In this document: piece by piece, positions 1-8,401 of the stretch
How positions within the stretch are numbered: position 1 is the first letter of the stretch
Layout: each line of letters opens with the position of its first letter
NCBI RefSeq assembly: GCF_003966145.1
Contig: NZ_RXNR01000037.1
Location: 1-38,070 of the forward strand
Length of the DNA stretch: 38,070 nt
From: Lysinibacillus telephonicus
GTDB lineage: Bacteria > Bacillota > Bacilli > Bacillales_A > Planococcaceae
Reading direction: 5' to 3'
Notes under the pieces: generated by a model
Database searches by the model: none
Told to the model about the DNA's origin: nothing
What the model saw: only the letters and a program-made list of their open reading frames with translations
Made by a program: the position numbers and the translations under genes

Positions 1-103
1 GGCCACTGTTTGTTTAAATTCTTGATTATAACGTTTTTGACTCATAATTCGGACACGACCTTTCGTTAGTTCAATATTAATGACTTAACCTAGTTGTGTC
101 CAT
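1..103 (-). mobile_element. End of an IS3-family insertion sequence, cut by window edge
   Basis: The minus strand starts an ATG frame at position 45 that runs off the window (MSQKRYNQEFKQTVA), the typical opening of an IS3-family OrfA helix-turn-helix protein. A GGACAC-type sequence just inside position 103 and again near 55 (both read TGTCC on the plus strand) suggests the terminal inverted repeat lies here. Only the first 15 codons are visible, so subgroup and completeness cannot be judged. Confidence 0.6.
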
Positions 104-141
104 AAATCTATACTACATCTATTATATTTACGTATGGAAGC

Positions 142-498
142 TTAAAGAAAAAAGGCTCGTCCAAACTCTCTCCCCAAATTCACGAATATAGTTGTGATAT
201 TGATTATAATAAAATCAATCGAAATGCCACCCATAATTCCCGTTATTAATCGACGAATGTTGTTGCTCTCCCACTTATGAAAGAGCTGCCCTGTGCCATC
301 CACAATCATAGGTATAATCAGAGCAAATGAAAGGAGTAGTGATAGCCTTCCGTATGTAGCTAAGATAAGCAACCCAATGACATAGCCTGCCATAATCCCT
401 GTACACCGCGCACATAACGGAAACTGCTTCCCATTACAGTGAAATGACCTTTCAGGCAAACGGTGACACATAAAAGCGTATTGAAGAAACTTATCCAT
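142..498 (-). CDS. DUF2085 family small membrane protein
   Basis: A 118-residue membrane protein. Near the N-terminus it shows a cysteine-rich signature, CHRLPERSF followed by FPLCARCTG, which is the hallmark of the DUF2085 family; the family function is not established. Three or so hydrophobic segments follow (about residues 35-65 and 82-108). The ATG start is preceded by GGAAGG seven bases upstream. It stands alone, with no operon partner on its strand. The family match is from the motif; no role is assigned. Confidence 0.8.
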   Translation of the reverse strand: MDKFLQYAFMCHRLPERSFHCNGKQFPLCARCTGIMAGYVIGLLILATYGRLSLLLSFALIIPMIVDGTGQLFHKWESNNIRRLITGIMGGISIDFIIINITTIFVNLGREFGRAFFL

Positions 499-640
499 GT
501 TACTACCTTCCCATCCATAAATACAATCCTAGAATAGAATAATACAAGTATATACCATTACTGGAAATTTGTAATTTAATTTTTTGATAATTTTATAATA
601 TTTTACAATTAATATATGCAACAGCAATATACTCTAGCAG

Positions 641-680
641 TAATAAAACAGCCGTAGAGAAGCTTTGCTTTCCCTACAGC
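641..680 (-). terminator. Rho-independent terminator after the DUF917 remnant
   Basis: On the minus strand a stem formed by 667-680 (GCTGTAGGGAAAGC) and 651-663 (GCTTCTCTACGGC), with a three-base loop, is followed by TGTTTTATTA. It lies directly downstream of the stop at 699, so it is probably the original terminator of the gene whose C-terminus survives there. Confidence 0.65.
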
Positions 681-698
681 TATCTTGAAAACATATAG

Positions 699-1073
699 TC
701 ACTTATCAGTATAAAGCTTCTTTTGTATCTCATAAAACTGTTCATTTCTCATCCCGAAATACGTTGGGCCAAAAACATTAATTCCTTCATTAGCCCAAAT
801 ATCGGGCGCTCTGAAGTTGACTACAGCAACCTTCATGCCTATTTCACAATAAGGGTTTAAAATAGGTTCACCAGTATCGGCATGTAAAATCGAAATAATT
901 TCTGGTGCAATTGAAATCAGCTCATCGTTTTTCTTCAAATACATATTTTCATTTCTAAACCAAATAGTATATTTTTCTTTATCAGCGAAGCTTTCAATTA
1001 CAATATTCCCTTCAATAAAGCCCATTGCATCCTTCCACTCAGATTGAATAACTTCTCCCTTTACAAATAAGGT
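699..1073 (-). pseudogene. C-terminal remnant of a DUF917-family protein
   Basis: The readable frame from ATG 1025 encodes 108 residues. The fragment ISILHADTGEPI, then GMKVAVVNFRAPDIW and NVFGPTYFG, matches the C-terminal signature of DUF917 proteins (hydantoinase-associated, normally about 350 residues). The same frame continues upstream of the ATG without a start to about 1073 (KGEVIQSEWKDAMGF), which also resembles the family. This shows that the ATG is an internal methionine and the N-terminal two thirds are gone. There is no ribosome binding site before the ATG. It is probably a deletion remnant, though expression of a short domain cannot be excluded. Confidence 0.7.
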
Positions 1074-1157
1074 TATATTTTCTATTTATATTAACCTATT
1101 AAAACATTAATATGCTATATAATTACCTCCTAAGGATTTTTTTGGAATTATTAACTT

Positions 1158-1181
1158 GTAACACGTTGTATATCGTGTTAC
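1158..1181. promoter_or_regulatory. Probable PadR operator
   Basis: A perfect 8-base inverted repeat, GTAACACG and CGTGTTAC, separated by eight bases, lies 36 bases upstream of the padR-like start. PadR-family regulators commonly bind such dyads in their own promoters, so autoregulation is inferred. Confidence 0.55.
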
Positions 1182-1216
1182 GATGTATTTAAGTTTCTAT
1201 GAAATGAGGTGTAGTA

Positions 1217-1579
1217 ATGGACAAAGAAATTATGAAAGGTAGCATTGATATTTTACTTCTCTCACTCTTAAATAAAAGAGATATGTACGGTTATGAGATG
1301 GTAAAAACGTTGAAAGAAAATAGCAATGAACTTTATAACATGAGTGAAGGAACCCTATATCCTGCTTTAAAAAGACTAGAGAAAAAAGAGTGGCTTATAT
1401 CTTATTGGGAAAATTCAGAGTCAGGTGGAAGAAGAAAATATTATACGATCACAGAAGATGGTAGAAAGGAATTGCTCAAAAAATTACGAGAATGGGGGAA
1501 AATTAGTGATTTAATAAAAGTTTGTTCGGAGGGAATGGCTTGGATAAAATTATTGAAACCTACATTAACCAAATTGTAA
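1217..1579 (+). CDS. PadR family transcriptional regulator
   Basis: A 120-residue winged-helix repressor of the PadR family. It has the conserved core GSIDILLLSLL, YGYEMVKTL, SEGTLYPALKRLE and GGRRKYYTITEDGRKEL, covering the recognition helix and wing, with a short C-terminal helix; it is a typical PadR-s1 size. The ATG is preceded by GAGGTG with good spacing. The gene overlaps the next one by about 40 bases, so the two are translationally coupled. PadR regulators often control a neighbouring membrane protein, here a VanZ-like protein. The inverted repeat at 1158-1181 is the likely binding site. The inducer is unknown. Confidence 0.9.
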   Translation: MDKEIMKGSIDILLLSLLNKRDMYGYEMVKTLKENSNELYNMSEGTLYPALKRLEKKEWLISYWENSESGGRRKYYTITEDGRKELLKKLREWGKISDLIKVCSEGMAWIKLLKPTLTKL

Positions 1580-2310
1580 GTGAATTGGGGTGTGATAAAA
1601 AAGAAAAACAAGAAATAGTTGATGAAATAAAAGACCATTTATACTTATTGAAAAATGAATATTTAGAACAAGGCTTATCTGATAAAGAAGCTACTAATTT
1701 GGCATTAGAAAGTTTTGGAGAGCAAAACCAATTGAAAAATGGCTTTCAAGAAGCTATTTTCCCCTTTTATAAATTGTTCAAAATAGGGACATGGATTTTA
1801 TTTGGTCTATACTCGTTTATTGTTTTATTTAAGTTAATATACCAACGAATTATTATACGTTTTACTGATATTCTTAATTCTGCTACTTATGATTTTCCTG
1901 TTCGTAATCGATATTTTTCTTATCCAAATGATTCAAACGAATTTTATAATTTAGAAGTATTACAATTGAACTCAAATATCATCCCTTTTAAAAATATACT
2001 TACTTATTTAACTGGTTCCATGCAATTTAACGATGATATTATTATCAATAATACGTTAGGTAATATCGTGATTTTCATCCCTTTAGGAATACTTCTTCCT
2101 ATCCTATTTCATAAATTCTATAAATTCTCAAGAGTTTTTATTAGTTTAATTTTTATTAGTTTTTCACTCGAAGCCCAACAGTTAATTCTTCAAGTTGGGC
2201 AATTTGATATTGACAATATTATATTAAATACCATAGGAGGAGTTTTGGGATATTTCGTTATAGTGACAATACCTAGCATTACTAGTTTATTTCAAAAAAC
2301 GCTAAGTTAA
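1540..2310 (+). CDS. VanZ-like membrane protein with N-terminal permease-prefix domain
   Basis: About 256 residues. Residues 1-60 form a helical cytosolic domain (EKQEIVDEIKDHLYLL, then DKEATNLALESFG) of the type called permease prefix domain, usually found ahead of PadR-controlled membrane proteins. After a first membrane segment comes a VanZ-type domain with TLGNIVIFIPLGILLP, SLEAQQL and DIDNIILNTIGGVLGY. I place the start at TTG 1540 because GGAGGG lies six bases before it; the longer frame opens at TTG 1522 without such a site. VanZ-like proteins are associated with teicoplanin resistance in some contexts, but no glycopeptide operon is present, so the role is unknown. Confidence 0.8.
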   Translation: MDKIIETYINQIVSELGCDKKEKQEIVDEIKDHLYLLKNEYLEQGLSDKEATNLALESFGEQNQLKNGFQEAIFPFYKLFKIGTWILFGLYSFIVLFKLIYQRIIIRFTDILNSATYDFPVRNRYFSYPNDSNEFYNLEVLQLNSNIIPFKNILTYLTGSMQFNDDIIINNTLGNIVIFIPLGILLPILFHKFYKFSRVFISLIFISFSLEAQQLILQVGQFDIDNIILNTIGGVLGYFVIVTIPSITSLFQKTLS

Positions 2311-2414
2311 TATTCCTATTTTAGTAAAATGAGATTCGATATAGAAAGTGCTAAAAAAGTTAACGCATTTTTATAAAAGAGTTTTTTCATAAGATTATTC
2401 TTGTTTTTAAATCG

Positions 2415-2722
2415 AGTTAGAGTAGCATTACCCTCGTACATACGGTTCCGTATACTGCGGTCAATTAAGGTGTATAACGAAATTTTTCGTAACGAGGTTG
2501 CAGACTTTCAGCCCTTGACTACTCCAATATGAGTTGCCAAGGGTTTCGTGTAATATGGACTATTCGATATTCTCCAATAACTTTTTCGTGTATTCCCCCA
2601 TTTGCAGGCTTTTCAATCCGGTACACCAAAGCGAATGAGATTACGTACCTTTGTCTTTAGTTTCCTCCAATTCTTCCAAAAGCGCATTCGCAGTCTTCTT
2701 TGAATCCATCCATCATAGTATG
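2415..2722 (-). pseudogene. Remnant of a group II intron reverse transcriptase/maturase, C-terminus
   Basis: Read on the minus strand, this stretch gives YYDGWIQRRLRMRFWKNW, then KLKTKVRNLIRFGVP, ANTR-like WGNTRKSYWRISNSP and a degraded tail. This is the characteristic C-terminal DNA-binding end of LtrA-type maturases. At least two in-frame stops interrupt it. After the coding remnant the sequence passes into CGCAGTATACGGAACCGTATG (2439-2460), which resembles the region just downstream of such ORFs in Bacillus and Clostridium introns. The reverse transcriptase domain and the intron 5' end are absent. Confidence 0.65.
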
Positions 2723-3170
2723 TGCACTTTCACTCTATCTATCCGCTTCATTTACTCGATTCACTCTTAGGCATAAAGGACTATACATTGTTTTAGCATG
2801 CTCATCCTGCCATTTCTATTATATATGGACATAATCACCTAGAAACTTTTCAACTTGCTTCGAATAGACACCCGTCGCTTCAAATACGATTTCAGGGGCT
2901 TGTCCATCAAAAGCTGTGATTTCCTCAATACGTTGGTGTAGCTGCTCAAATTCAGAAAGTGTATGATCAAACTCACCATCAAATTCACATTGTTTATCCC
3001 CATAAAAAATGGCGATTGTACTTTTCCCTTTACTTCATCATGTACGATGACAAATCTACTCCTTTTTACCAATCATAAAAGGGTTTCACAGTGCCATATC
3101 GATTCCATTTTCTTTTGCACGATCTCTTGGACCCAACATACTAAACTGATTCAAATAAAGGTGTGAAGTT
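2722..3170 (-). pseudogene. Remnant of an IS110-family transposase, N-terminal part
   Basis: On the minus strand the frame reads SKGKSTIAIFYGDKQCEF, then EFEQLHQRIEEITAFDGQ and PEIVFEATGVYSKQVEKFL, matching the N-terminal DEDD nuclease domain of IS110-family transposases (VDVSKG... and the EATGVY motif). Stops and a frame change follow at about 2820, after which a decayed RVNK-TDEADAHKLA-like segment (RVNRVNEAD, SESAHTM) can be traced to about 2725. There it joins the group II intron remnant abruptly. The C-terminal serine-containing domain is missing. The gene is dead. Confidence 0.65.
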
Positions 3171-3234
3171 AGCCAGTTTTAAATATGGATTCTAAATGAT
3201 CCTAGAGGCCTGTCGACTTTCCTTCACTTCTACT

Positions 3235-3277
3235 ATAAAAAACAGTAGCACAAACCATGGCCTTGGTTTATGCTACT
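3235..3277 (-). terminator. Terminator of the secreted-protein gene
   Basis: A near-perfect hairpin (AGTAGCA-AAACCA paired with TGGTTT-TGCTACT) is followed on the minus strand by TGTTTTTTATAG. It starts 23 bases past the stop codon at 3300. Confidence 0.8.
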
Positions 3278-3299
3278 AATGTTAGTATGTTTTTAAAAA

Positions 3300-4067
3300 T
3301 TATTTTAATACAGAACCAATTCCTTCATAACGGGCACCTTTCGAATTTGTATCAGTCTCAAATCTCATTTGAGCACCTGTAAATGAGTCACTTTTTCCTG
3401 TTATAGTTGTAGAATAAGGACTAGATTTAGTACCACTAACATATCTACTTCCCCAAACATCATCACCATACCAATGTTTTTTTACCACACTATAAACTAT
3501 TCCTGGAGTTACTCCTGATATAGAAGTTTCTTGTGTTAACAGCACATCTAATGATGATGTACCACTTATATTAAATTCACAATCAGAATAAAAAGTAGAA
3601 CCTTGGTTCCTTGCCGAAAAATGCCAATCACAAAGGGTATGTAGTGGACGAATAGTTAAATCTTCACCCTCTTTTATTACTTCAAAATCATCAGTGTCTA
3701 AAGATTCAGAATTAATATTAACCTTGTCCGAATTAATAGTGAAAGGAACCTTAGAGACTCCACCATTCTCAAAACTTAAATTTACAATAAAATAATTATT
3801 TTCTTTGTTTTCAATAATTTCATATTCTACAAGCTTATCTTTAAATAATAATAATTTGTACTCTTCTTTAAGTCGTTTAGTAGATTCAAAACGCTCGTCA
3901 TTTACATATTTTATCACTCCATCAATATCACCATTTTTCATAGATTCTAAAAAGTTAATCAAGATTTTACTTTCTTGAGTCTCTTGCTTACTTGCCGCAT
4001 CAGCTAATAAAGGAAGTGATAATGCAAAAAGCATGCCAAACATTAATACTGTAATTAATCTCTTCAT
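3300..4067 (-). CDS. Secreted protein of unknown function
   Basis: A 255-residue protein with a clear signal peptide: MKR, a hydrophobic core to about residue 20, and an ADAAS-type cleavage site near residue 25. Residues 30-130 form a mixed alpha/beta stretch that begins like NTF2-type or DUF4878-like domains (ILINFLESMKNGDIDGVIKYV). Residues about 145-255 are rich in serine, threonine, glycine and aromatic residues with two cysteines (TLCDW, YSDCEF), suggesting a beta-sandwich module exposed outside the cell. ATG 4067 has AGGAGA upstream. It is monocistronic, with its own terminator. I do not recognise a family. Confidence 0.75.
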   Translation of the reverse strand: MKRLITVLMFGMLFALSLPLLADAASKQETQESKILINFLESMKNGDIDGVIKYVNDERFESTKRLKEEYKLLLFKDKLVEYEIIENKENNYFIVNLSFENGGVSKVPFTINSDKVNINSESLDTDDFEVIKEGEDLTIRPLHTLCDWHFSARNQGSTFYSDCEFNISGTSSLDVLLTQETSISGVTPGIVYSVVKKHWYGDDVWGSRYVSGTKSSPYSTTITGKSDSFTGAQMRFETDTNSKGARYEGIGSVLK

Positions 4068-4525
4068 GTAAACATTCTCCTATATTTGTAAAGTACTGGT
4101 AATAATACCAACAAATGTAATAATATCATATAATAAACTATTTTTCTATTAATTTTAGTGAATTTTACAATATATACAAATATTGATAAATTTTATAACA
4201 ATAACAAATTAAAAGAGCAGCTTTACTATGAAAAAGTACATACTTTAGTTATAGTGTGATTTGCAATAAGTGCAGAGAATTGCAATTAAATATACAGAGT
4301 GTTGGCACCCAGTAGGACATGATACATGTGAGCGCCTAAACTTTCAATAATTTACTAAATATACCATTTGGGTGTGGGAGGCCGGGTTAGAAGAAAAGAA
4401 ATTGAGAAGCTAAAAATCAAACTCTAGAAAACAATATCGACTAAACAAATTTTTGTAAAAGTAGAGAACAATGATGAGTTAAAACAAATGGATATTTTAG
4501 AAATCTAAAAATTAAAATAAACAAA
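4068..4525. other. Intergenic region without a convincing gene
   Basis: About 460 AT-rich bases between the secreted-protein gene and the IS3 element. It contains the promoter region of the secreted gene (4070-4200) and one copy of a repeat shared with the right end of the window (4260-4311). Short frames are present but none has a ribosome binding site or a recognisable product. Confidence 0.6.
4260..4311 (+). repeat. Copy 1 of a dispersed ~50-bp repeat
   Basis: The stretch begins TTTGCAA, continues TGCAGAGAATTGCAAT and ends in CAGAGTGTTGGCACCCA. Positions 4271-4311 match 37971-38011 on the same strand at 38 of 41 bases. It contains an inverted TTGCAAT/ATTGCAA pair. It may be the end of a mobile element or a small non-autonomous repeat. 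Confidence 0.6.
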
Positions 4526-6033
4526 AAGGGTGACCCAAATTCGTTAGTTTAATATGGTACCTGTAGTTAGGACACTTGAAAAAGAGTGTTTTATCTACAG
4601 GTATTTTTTTATATACTGAATTTTAATAAATGGAGATTAGAGGACATCATGAGTAAGATAATATTTTCACTTAAAGAGATTAAAACATTAGAAAAGAATC
4701 CAAATGTACAACGTGTAAGTGAACGGGCGATTACATATACAGATACCTTTAAAAATACATTTTTAGATGAATATTTAGCTGGTAAACTTCCTCGACAAAT
4801 TTTTGAAGAAAACGGCTTCGATGTAGACGTTATAGGAATTAAACGCATTGAACAATCTGCTTATAGATGGAAGAGAGCTTATGAAAAGAATGGTTCAATT
4901 GGACTCACAGATTCGAGAAAAAGTAATACTGGTCGACCATTAATTCGTGAACTGACATCTTCTGAAATTATCGAAAGGCAAGAGGCTAGAATTAAGTTAT
5001 TAGAGGGCCAAGTGGAATTATTAAAAAAGCTCGAAGTGACAGAAAGGAGGCTGCTAAACGCCAGAGAAAGTCTAGATCCAAGTAGTATATATCAGTTAAT
5101 TTATGAAACCGTTGAACAGAATCAATTTAAGCGAATGACGGCTTATTTATGTGACCTTTTAGAAGTCTCACGTTCTGGATATTACAGTTACCTAAAGGCG
5201 GGTTCTAGCCGTAAAGCTAGAGAGCAACGAGACTTAGAGGCGAAAGAGATCATATTAAAAGCCTTTAATCGACGTGGTTATAAGAAAGGGTCCCGTTCCA
5301 TAAAAATGATTCTGGAGAATGACTTTAATCTTATCTTTAGTCGAAAAAAAATCCAAAGAATTATGAAGAAATACGGAATCGTCTACCCTTATAGAAAGGC
5401 GAATCCGTATAAAAGAATGGCCAAAGCGACAAAAGAACATCAGGTCGTTTCAAACAAGCTAAACAGAGAATTTAAGCAAGGTGTTCCTGGAAAAGTGTTA
5501 TTAACAGACATTACTTATTTGCCATATAACAATAATTGTATGGCTTATTTGTCGACCGTAAAAGATGCCGCCACGAACGAAATCCTAGCTTATCATGTTT
5601 CTGATCGAATCACTTTAGACATCGTAACCCAGACAATCCATAAATTAGTCAAGAACAAAAAAATCATTCTACATAAAAATGCCTTCATCCACTCAGACCA
5701 AGGAAGCCATTACACAAGTCCAAGCTATCAAAAATTATTAAAGAAATATGGTCTAGGCCAATCTATGTCTAGAAGGGGCAACTGTTGGGATAATGCGCCT
5801 CAAGAGTCATTCTTCGGTCATTTAAAAGATGAGGTAGACTATCAGTCTAGTAAAACATTAAAAGAATTAAAAGCAAAAATAAATCATTACATGGTTTACT
5901 ACAACAATTATCGATATCAGTGGAACTTAAAAAAGATGACCCCTATTCAATATAGGAATCATCTTCAAATTGCTTAATCTCTTTTTTTATTGTGTCCTTG
6001 ACATAGGTGCCAGTTTAGTTTTGGGTCACCCTT
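4526..6033 (+). mobile_element. IS3-family (IS150-group) insertion sequence, apparently intact
   Basis: The element is bounded by inverted ends: AAGGGTGACCCAAA at 4526-4539 and its reverse complement at 6020-6033. Homology extends inward to a TAGGACAC block on the left and GTGTCC on the right. It carries one long transposase frame. No matching direct repeat flanks the two ends, so the target duplication is lost or the boundary is slightly different. The right end stops five bases before the stop codon of the aldehyde dehydrogenase gene on the opposite strand. Confidence 0.8.
4649..5977 (+). CDS. IS3-family transposase, single continuous frame
   Basis: A 442-residue transposase. Residues 1-150 are the OrfA-like part: a helix-turn-helix (ITYTDTFKNTFLDEYLAGK, then YRWKRAYEKNGSIGL) and a leucine-zipper-like coiled coil (EARIKLLEGQVELLKKLE). 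From about residue 155 comes the OrfB-like part: HTH_21 (RMTAYLCDLLEVSRSGYY) and the rve catalytic domain, with DDE residues in LLTDITYL, IHSDQGSHY and NAPQESFFGHLKDE. ATG 4649 is chosen because AGAGGA precedes it; upstream codons belong to the IS leader. Unlike many relatives, which need a frameshift between OrfA and OrfB, both parts are in one frame. All catalytic residues are present, so it may be active. Confidence 0.9.
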   Translation: MSKIIFSLKEIKTLEKNPNVQRVSERAITYTDTFKNTFLDEYLAGKLPRQIFEENGFDVDVIGIKRIEQSAYRWKRAYEKNGSIGLTDSRKSNTGRPLIRELTSSEIIERQEARIKLLEGQVELLKKLEVTERRLLNARESLDPSSIYQLIYETVEQNQFKRMTAYLCDLLEVSRSGYYSYLKAGSSRKAREQRDLEAKEIILKAFNRRGYKKGSRSIKMILENDFNLIFSRKKIQRIMKKYGIVYPYRKANPYKRMAKATKEHQVVSNKLNREFKQGVPGKVLLTDITYLPYNNNCMAYLSTVKDAATNEILAYHVSDRITLDIVTQTIHKLVKNKKIILHKNAFIHSDQGSHYTSPSYQKLLKKYGLGQSMSRRGNCWDNAPQESFFGHLKDEVDYQSSKTLKELKAKINHYMVYYNNYRYQWNLKKMTPIQYRNHLQIA

Positions 6034-6038
6034 ATTTA

Positions 6039-7493
6039 TTATTCGCTTTTTAGAAATACTGTTTTCGTTAAAGTATAAAACTCTTTTGCGGCTTCACCTT
6101 GTTCGCGCATGCCTGTACTTGAAGCTTTTACGCCGCCGAATGGTGCTTGGAATTCTACTCCGGCACTTTCTGCGTTTACACGTACTAGCCCTGCTTCAAT
6201 TTGATCAATGAAAGTCATAGCGGAACCAAGATTTTTAGTAAATATTGATGCACTTAAACCATATGCAACATCATTTGCAATATCGATTGCCTCTTCTAAT
6301 GAATCGGCTTTCATCAATGCTATGACAGGACCAAAAATTTCTTCCTGGGCAATTCGCATATTTGCTGTTACATCCTCAAAAATAGCCGGCTCTACATAGA
6401 AGCCTTTTAATTCTTCAGATTTTAAAGCGTTGCCACCAAAAATTAACTTTGCCCCTTCTTCCTTGCCAATTGCAATATAGTCCAATACCGTATTGTACTG
6501 GCCTTCACTTGCACATGGTCCCATCCAACTTTGCTTTTGATCATTATTGATGGAAATTTTACTTGCTTCTTCTAATAATTTATTTTTAAACGTTTCATAA
6601 ATAGATGATTCAACGATCACTCTACTTGTAGCTGTACATTTTTGCCCTGTTGATTTAAAACCGCCACTTAATACAGCTGCCACTGCATTATCTAAATTTG
6701 CATCCTCTAATACAATGACTGGATTTTTTCCTCCCATTTCTAACTGGAACTTTACGCCATTTTTTGTTGACGCTTCTGCTACTAACTTCCCAGTCGCACT
6801 AGAACCAGTAAATGTGATACCGTTTAAATGTTGATTATTAATTAGAGCATCTCCTACACTTGAGCCACTGCCTGTAATAAAGTTTAATACGCCGTTTGGA
6901 ATTTTGGCTTCATCAAAACATTGTACGATTTTAGCTGCGGTTACTGCTGCTTCTGATGCTGGTTTAAATACAACTGTATTTCCATATATTAAAGCAGGCG
7001 CAATTTTCCACAAAGGAATCGCAACTGGGAAATTCCACGGTGTAATTACCCCAACAACGCCTAATGGTGCACGTTTCGTAAACATGATAGCTTTGTTATC
7101 TGATGCAGGAATTACATCACCATCTTTTCGGCTGCCTTCAGAAGCATAGTAACGTAGTATCGCAACGCCGCGCTCTGTTTCACCTAATGCTTCTGGGTAG
7201 GTTTTTCCCATTTCATCCGATAATGTTCTAGCAATATCTTCTTTATTTTTTTCAACATTTTCAGCAACTTTATAAAGAATTTGTCCTCTTTGAAATTGAC
7301 CTAATTGATGCCATTCCTTTTTGGCAGCTGATGCAGCATTCACAGCCAATTCTACTTCCTCACGAGTAGAATTTTGAACCCTCCCGACTACTTGAAGTGT
7401 TGAAGGATTGATACTTTCAATTACATTTCCGCTGCTGCTTTTACTCCACTTACCATCTATATAATTCAAAATTTCATTCGTCACGTTCATCAT
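6039..7493 (-). CDS. Aldehyde dehydrogenase, probable 2-oxoglutarate semialdehyde dehydrogenase
   Basis: A 484-residue NAD(P)-dependent aldehyde dehydrogenase of full family length. Visible are [10 protein letters not shown] (cofactor entry), the glutamate in [19 protein letters not shown], the catalytic cysteine in [11 protein letters not shown], and [10 protein letters not shown]. In context it would oxidise 2-oxoglutarate semialdehyde, formed by the upstream FAH-fold dehydratase, to 2-oxoglutarate for the TCA cycle; the substrate is inferred from that neighbour. The start is ATG 7493 or the adjacent ATG 7490, overlapping the stop of the upstream gene. It is the last gene of the operon, and an IS3 element abuts its stop codon, leaving no native terminator visible. 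Confidence 0.88.
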   Translation of the reverse strand: MMNVTNEILNYIDGKWSKSSSGNVIESINPSTLQVVGRVQNSTREEVELAVNAASAAKKEWHQLGQFQRGQILYKVAENVEKNKEDIARTLSDEMGKTYPEALGETERGVAILRYYASEGSRKDGDVIPASDNKAIMFTKRAPLGVVGVITPWNFPVAIPLWKIAPALIYGNTVVFKPASEAAVTAAKIVQCFDEAKIPNGVLNFITGSGSSVGDALINNQHLNGITFTGSSATGKLVAEASTKNGVKFQLEMGGKNPVIVLEDANLDNAVAAVLSGGFKSTGQKCTATSRVIVESSIYETFKNKLLEEASKISINNDQKQSWMGPCASEGQYNTVLDYIAIGKEEGAKLIFGGNALKSEELKGFYVEPAIFEDVTANMRIAQEEIFGPVIALMKADSLEEAIDIANDVAYGLSASIFTKNLGSAMTFIDQIEAGLVRVNAESAGVEFQAPFGGVKASSTGMREQGEAAKEFYTLTKTVFLKSE

Positions 7494-8377
7494 CCTTTCA
7501 CAACCAAATCGTTGATGTTCACTTCATTTTTTAAGGAACCAATTTGTGTACTGATTATTTCAATATGATCGTGAAGCTGTAATGTAAAATCATTTGGCGG
7601 AACGATACACGTACCAGTCATTAATGCTGTACCTGGTAATAAATCATTATCAAAGACTAAATAATCTACTAATTCTTCTAATTTACGTTTTAATTGACTA
7701 GTTACTGCATTTCCTTCAAAAACGAGTTCGCCATTTCTATAGATTCTACATGTTAGATCAATCGAATAAGGATCCTCTACTGACTCAGGAATAAGGATAG
7801 CAGGTCCTATTGAGCAAGAATTTTTCCATACCTTTGCTTGAGGTAAATAAAGAGGATTTTCACCTTCAATATCACGACAACTCATATCATTACCTAGTGT
7901 ATAGCCAATAATATCCCGACCTTCACCTAAAATTAGTGTCAATTCTGGTTCTGGAATTTGCCAATTTGAATCACTGCGTATAAACACTTCACTATTTGGA
8001 CCAACAACACGGCGACCTGTAGACTTCAAAAACAACTCCGGTCTCGGTGCGTCATAAACCTTATCATAAAAAGTTTCTCTGTCTAACTCCCCATTTGTTG
8101 CCTCATAATTTCGTGCTTCTTTACTTTTTAAATAGGTCACACCTGAAGCCCAAACCTCATCAGGAACGATTGGAATTAACAGCTCAATTTCATCAATTTG
8201 TTTCTCAATTGGCTCTAAACCATTATTTTTAATAAACTCTTCAACTGTTAAACTCCCTTTTTTTAACGTATAGTAAAACTCTACGTAATTATTAAAAGGA
8301 ATGTTATATATAAGATTATGTTGATCAATTAATGCACCTTGAATTTGTTCCTGATCACGGTAACGAATAAATTTCAA
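7490..8377 (-). CDS. FAH-family 2-keto-3-deoxy-pentonate dehydratase-like protein
   Basis: About 295 residues with the fumarylacetoacetate hydrolase fold. The segment [20 protein letters not shown], together with [10 protein letters not shown] and [10 protein letters not shown], resembles 2-keto-3-deoxy-D-arabinonate dehydratase (KdaD/AraD1) more than hydrolytic FAH enzymes; the acidic residues of the metal site are present. The reaction would be 2-keto-3-deoxy-pentonate to 2-oxoglutarate semialdehyde, the substrate of the overlapping downstream dehydrogenase. I choose TTG 8377 because GGAGGGG lies six bases upstream; the ATG at 8392 sits directly on that ribosome binding site. Exact sugar acid is unknown. 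Confidence 0.8.
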   Translation of the reverse strand: MKFIRYRDQEQIQGALIDQHNLIYNIPFNNYVEFYYTLKKGSLTVEEFIKNNGLEPIEKQIDEIELLIPIVPDEVWASGVTYLKSKEARNYEATNGELDRETFYDKVYDAPRPELFLKSTGRRVVGPNSEVFIRSDSNWQIPEPELTLILGEGRDIIGYTLGNDMSCRDIEGENPLYLPQAKVWKNSCSIGPAILIPESVEDPYSIDLTCRIYRNGELVFEGNAVTSQLKRKLEELVDYLVFDNDLLPGTALMTGTCIVPPNDFTLQLHDHIEIISTQIGSLKNEVNINDLVVKG

Positions 8378-8401
8378 ATAATTCCCCTCCATATAAATGA
8401 A

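Noticed and set aside
1540..2310. Teicoplanin resistance gene vanZ
   Set aside because: Only the VanZ-like fold is shared; no vanR, vanS, vanH, vanA or vanX homologues are nearby.
2963..3166. A 67-codon plus-strand ORF and an overlapping 77-codon minus-strand ORF near 2839-3072
   Set aside because: The frame with real homology on the minus strand is a different one, the IS110 remnant; these two are shadows of it.
4521..6041. Target site duplication flanking the intact IS3 element
   Set aside because: The three to five bases outside the two inverted ends do not match under any boundary I tried.
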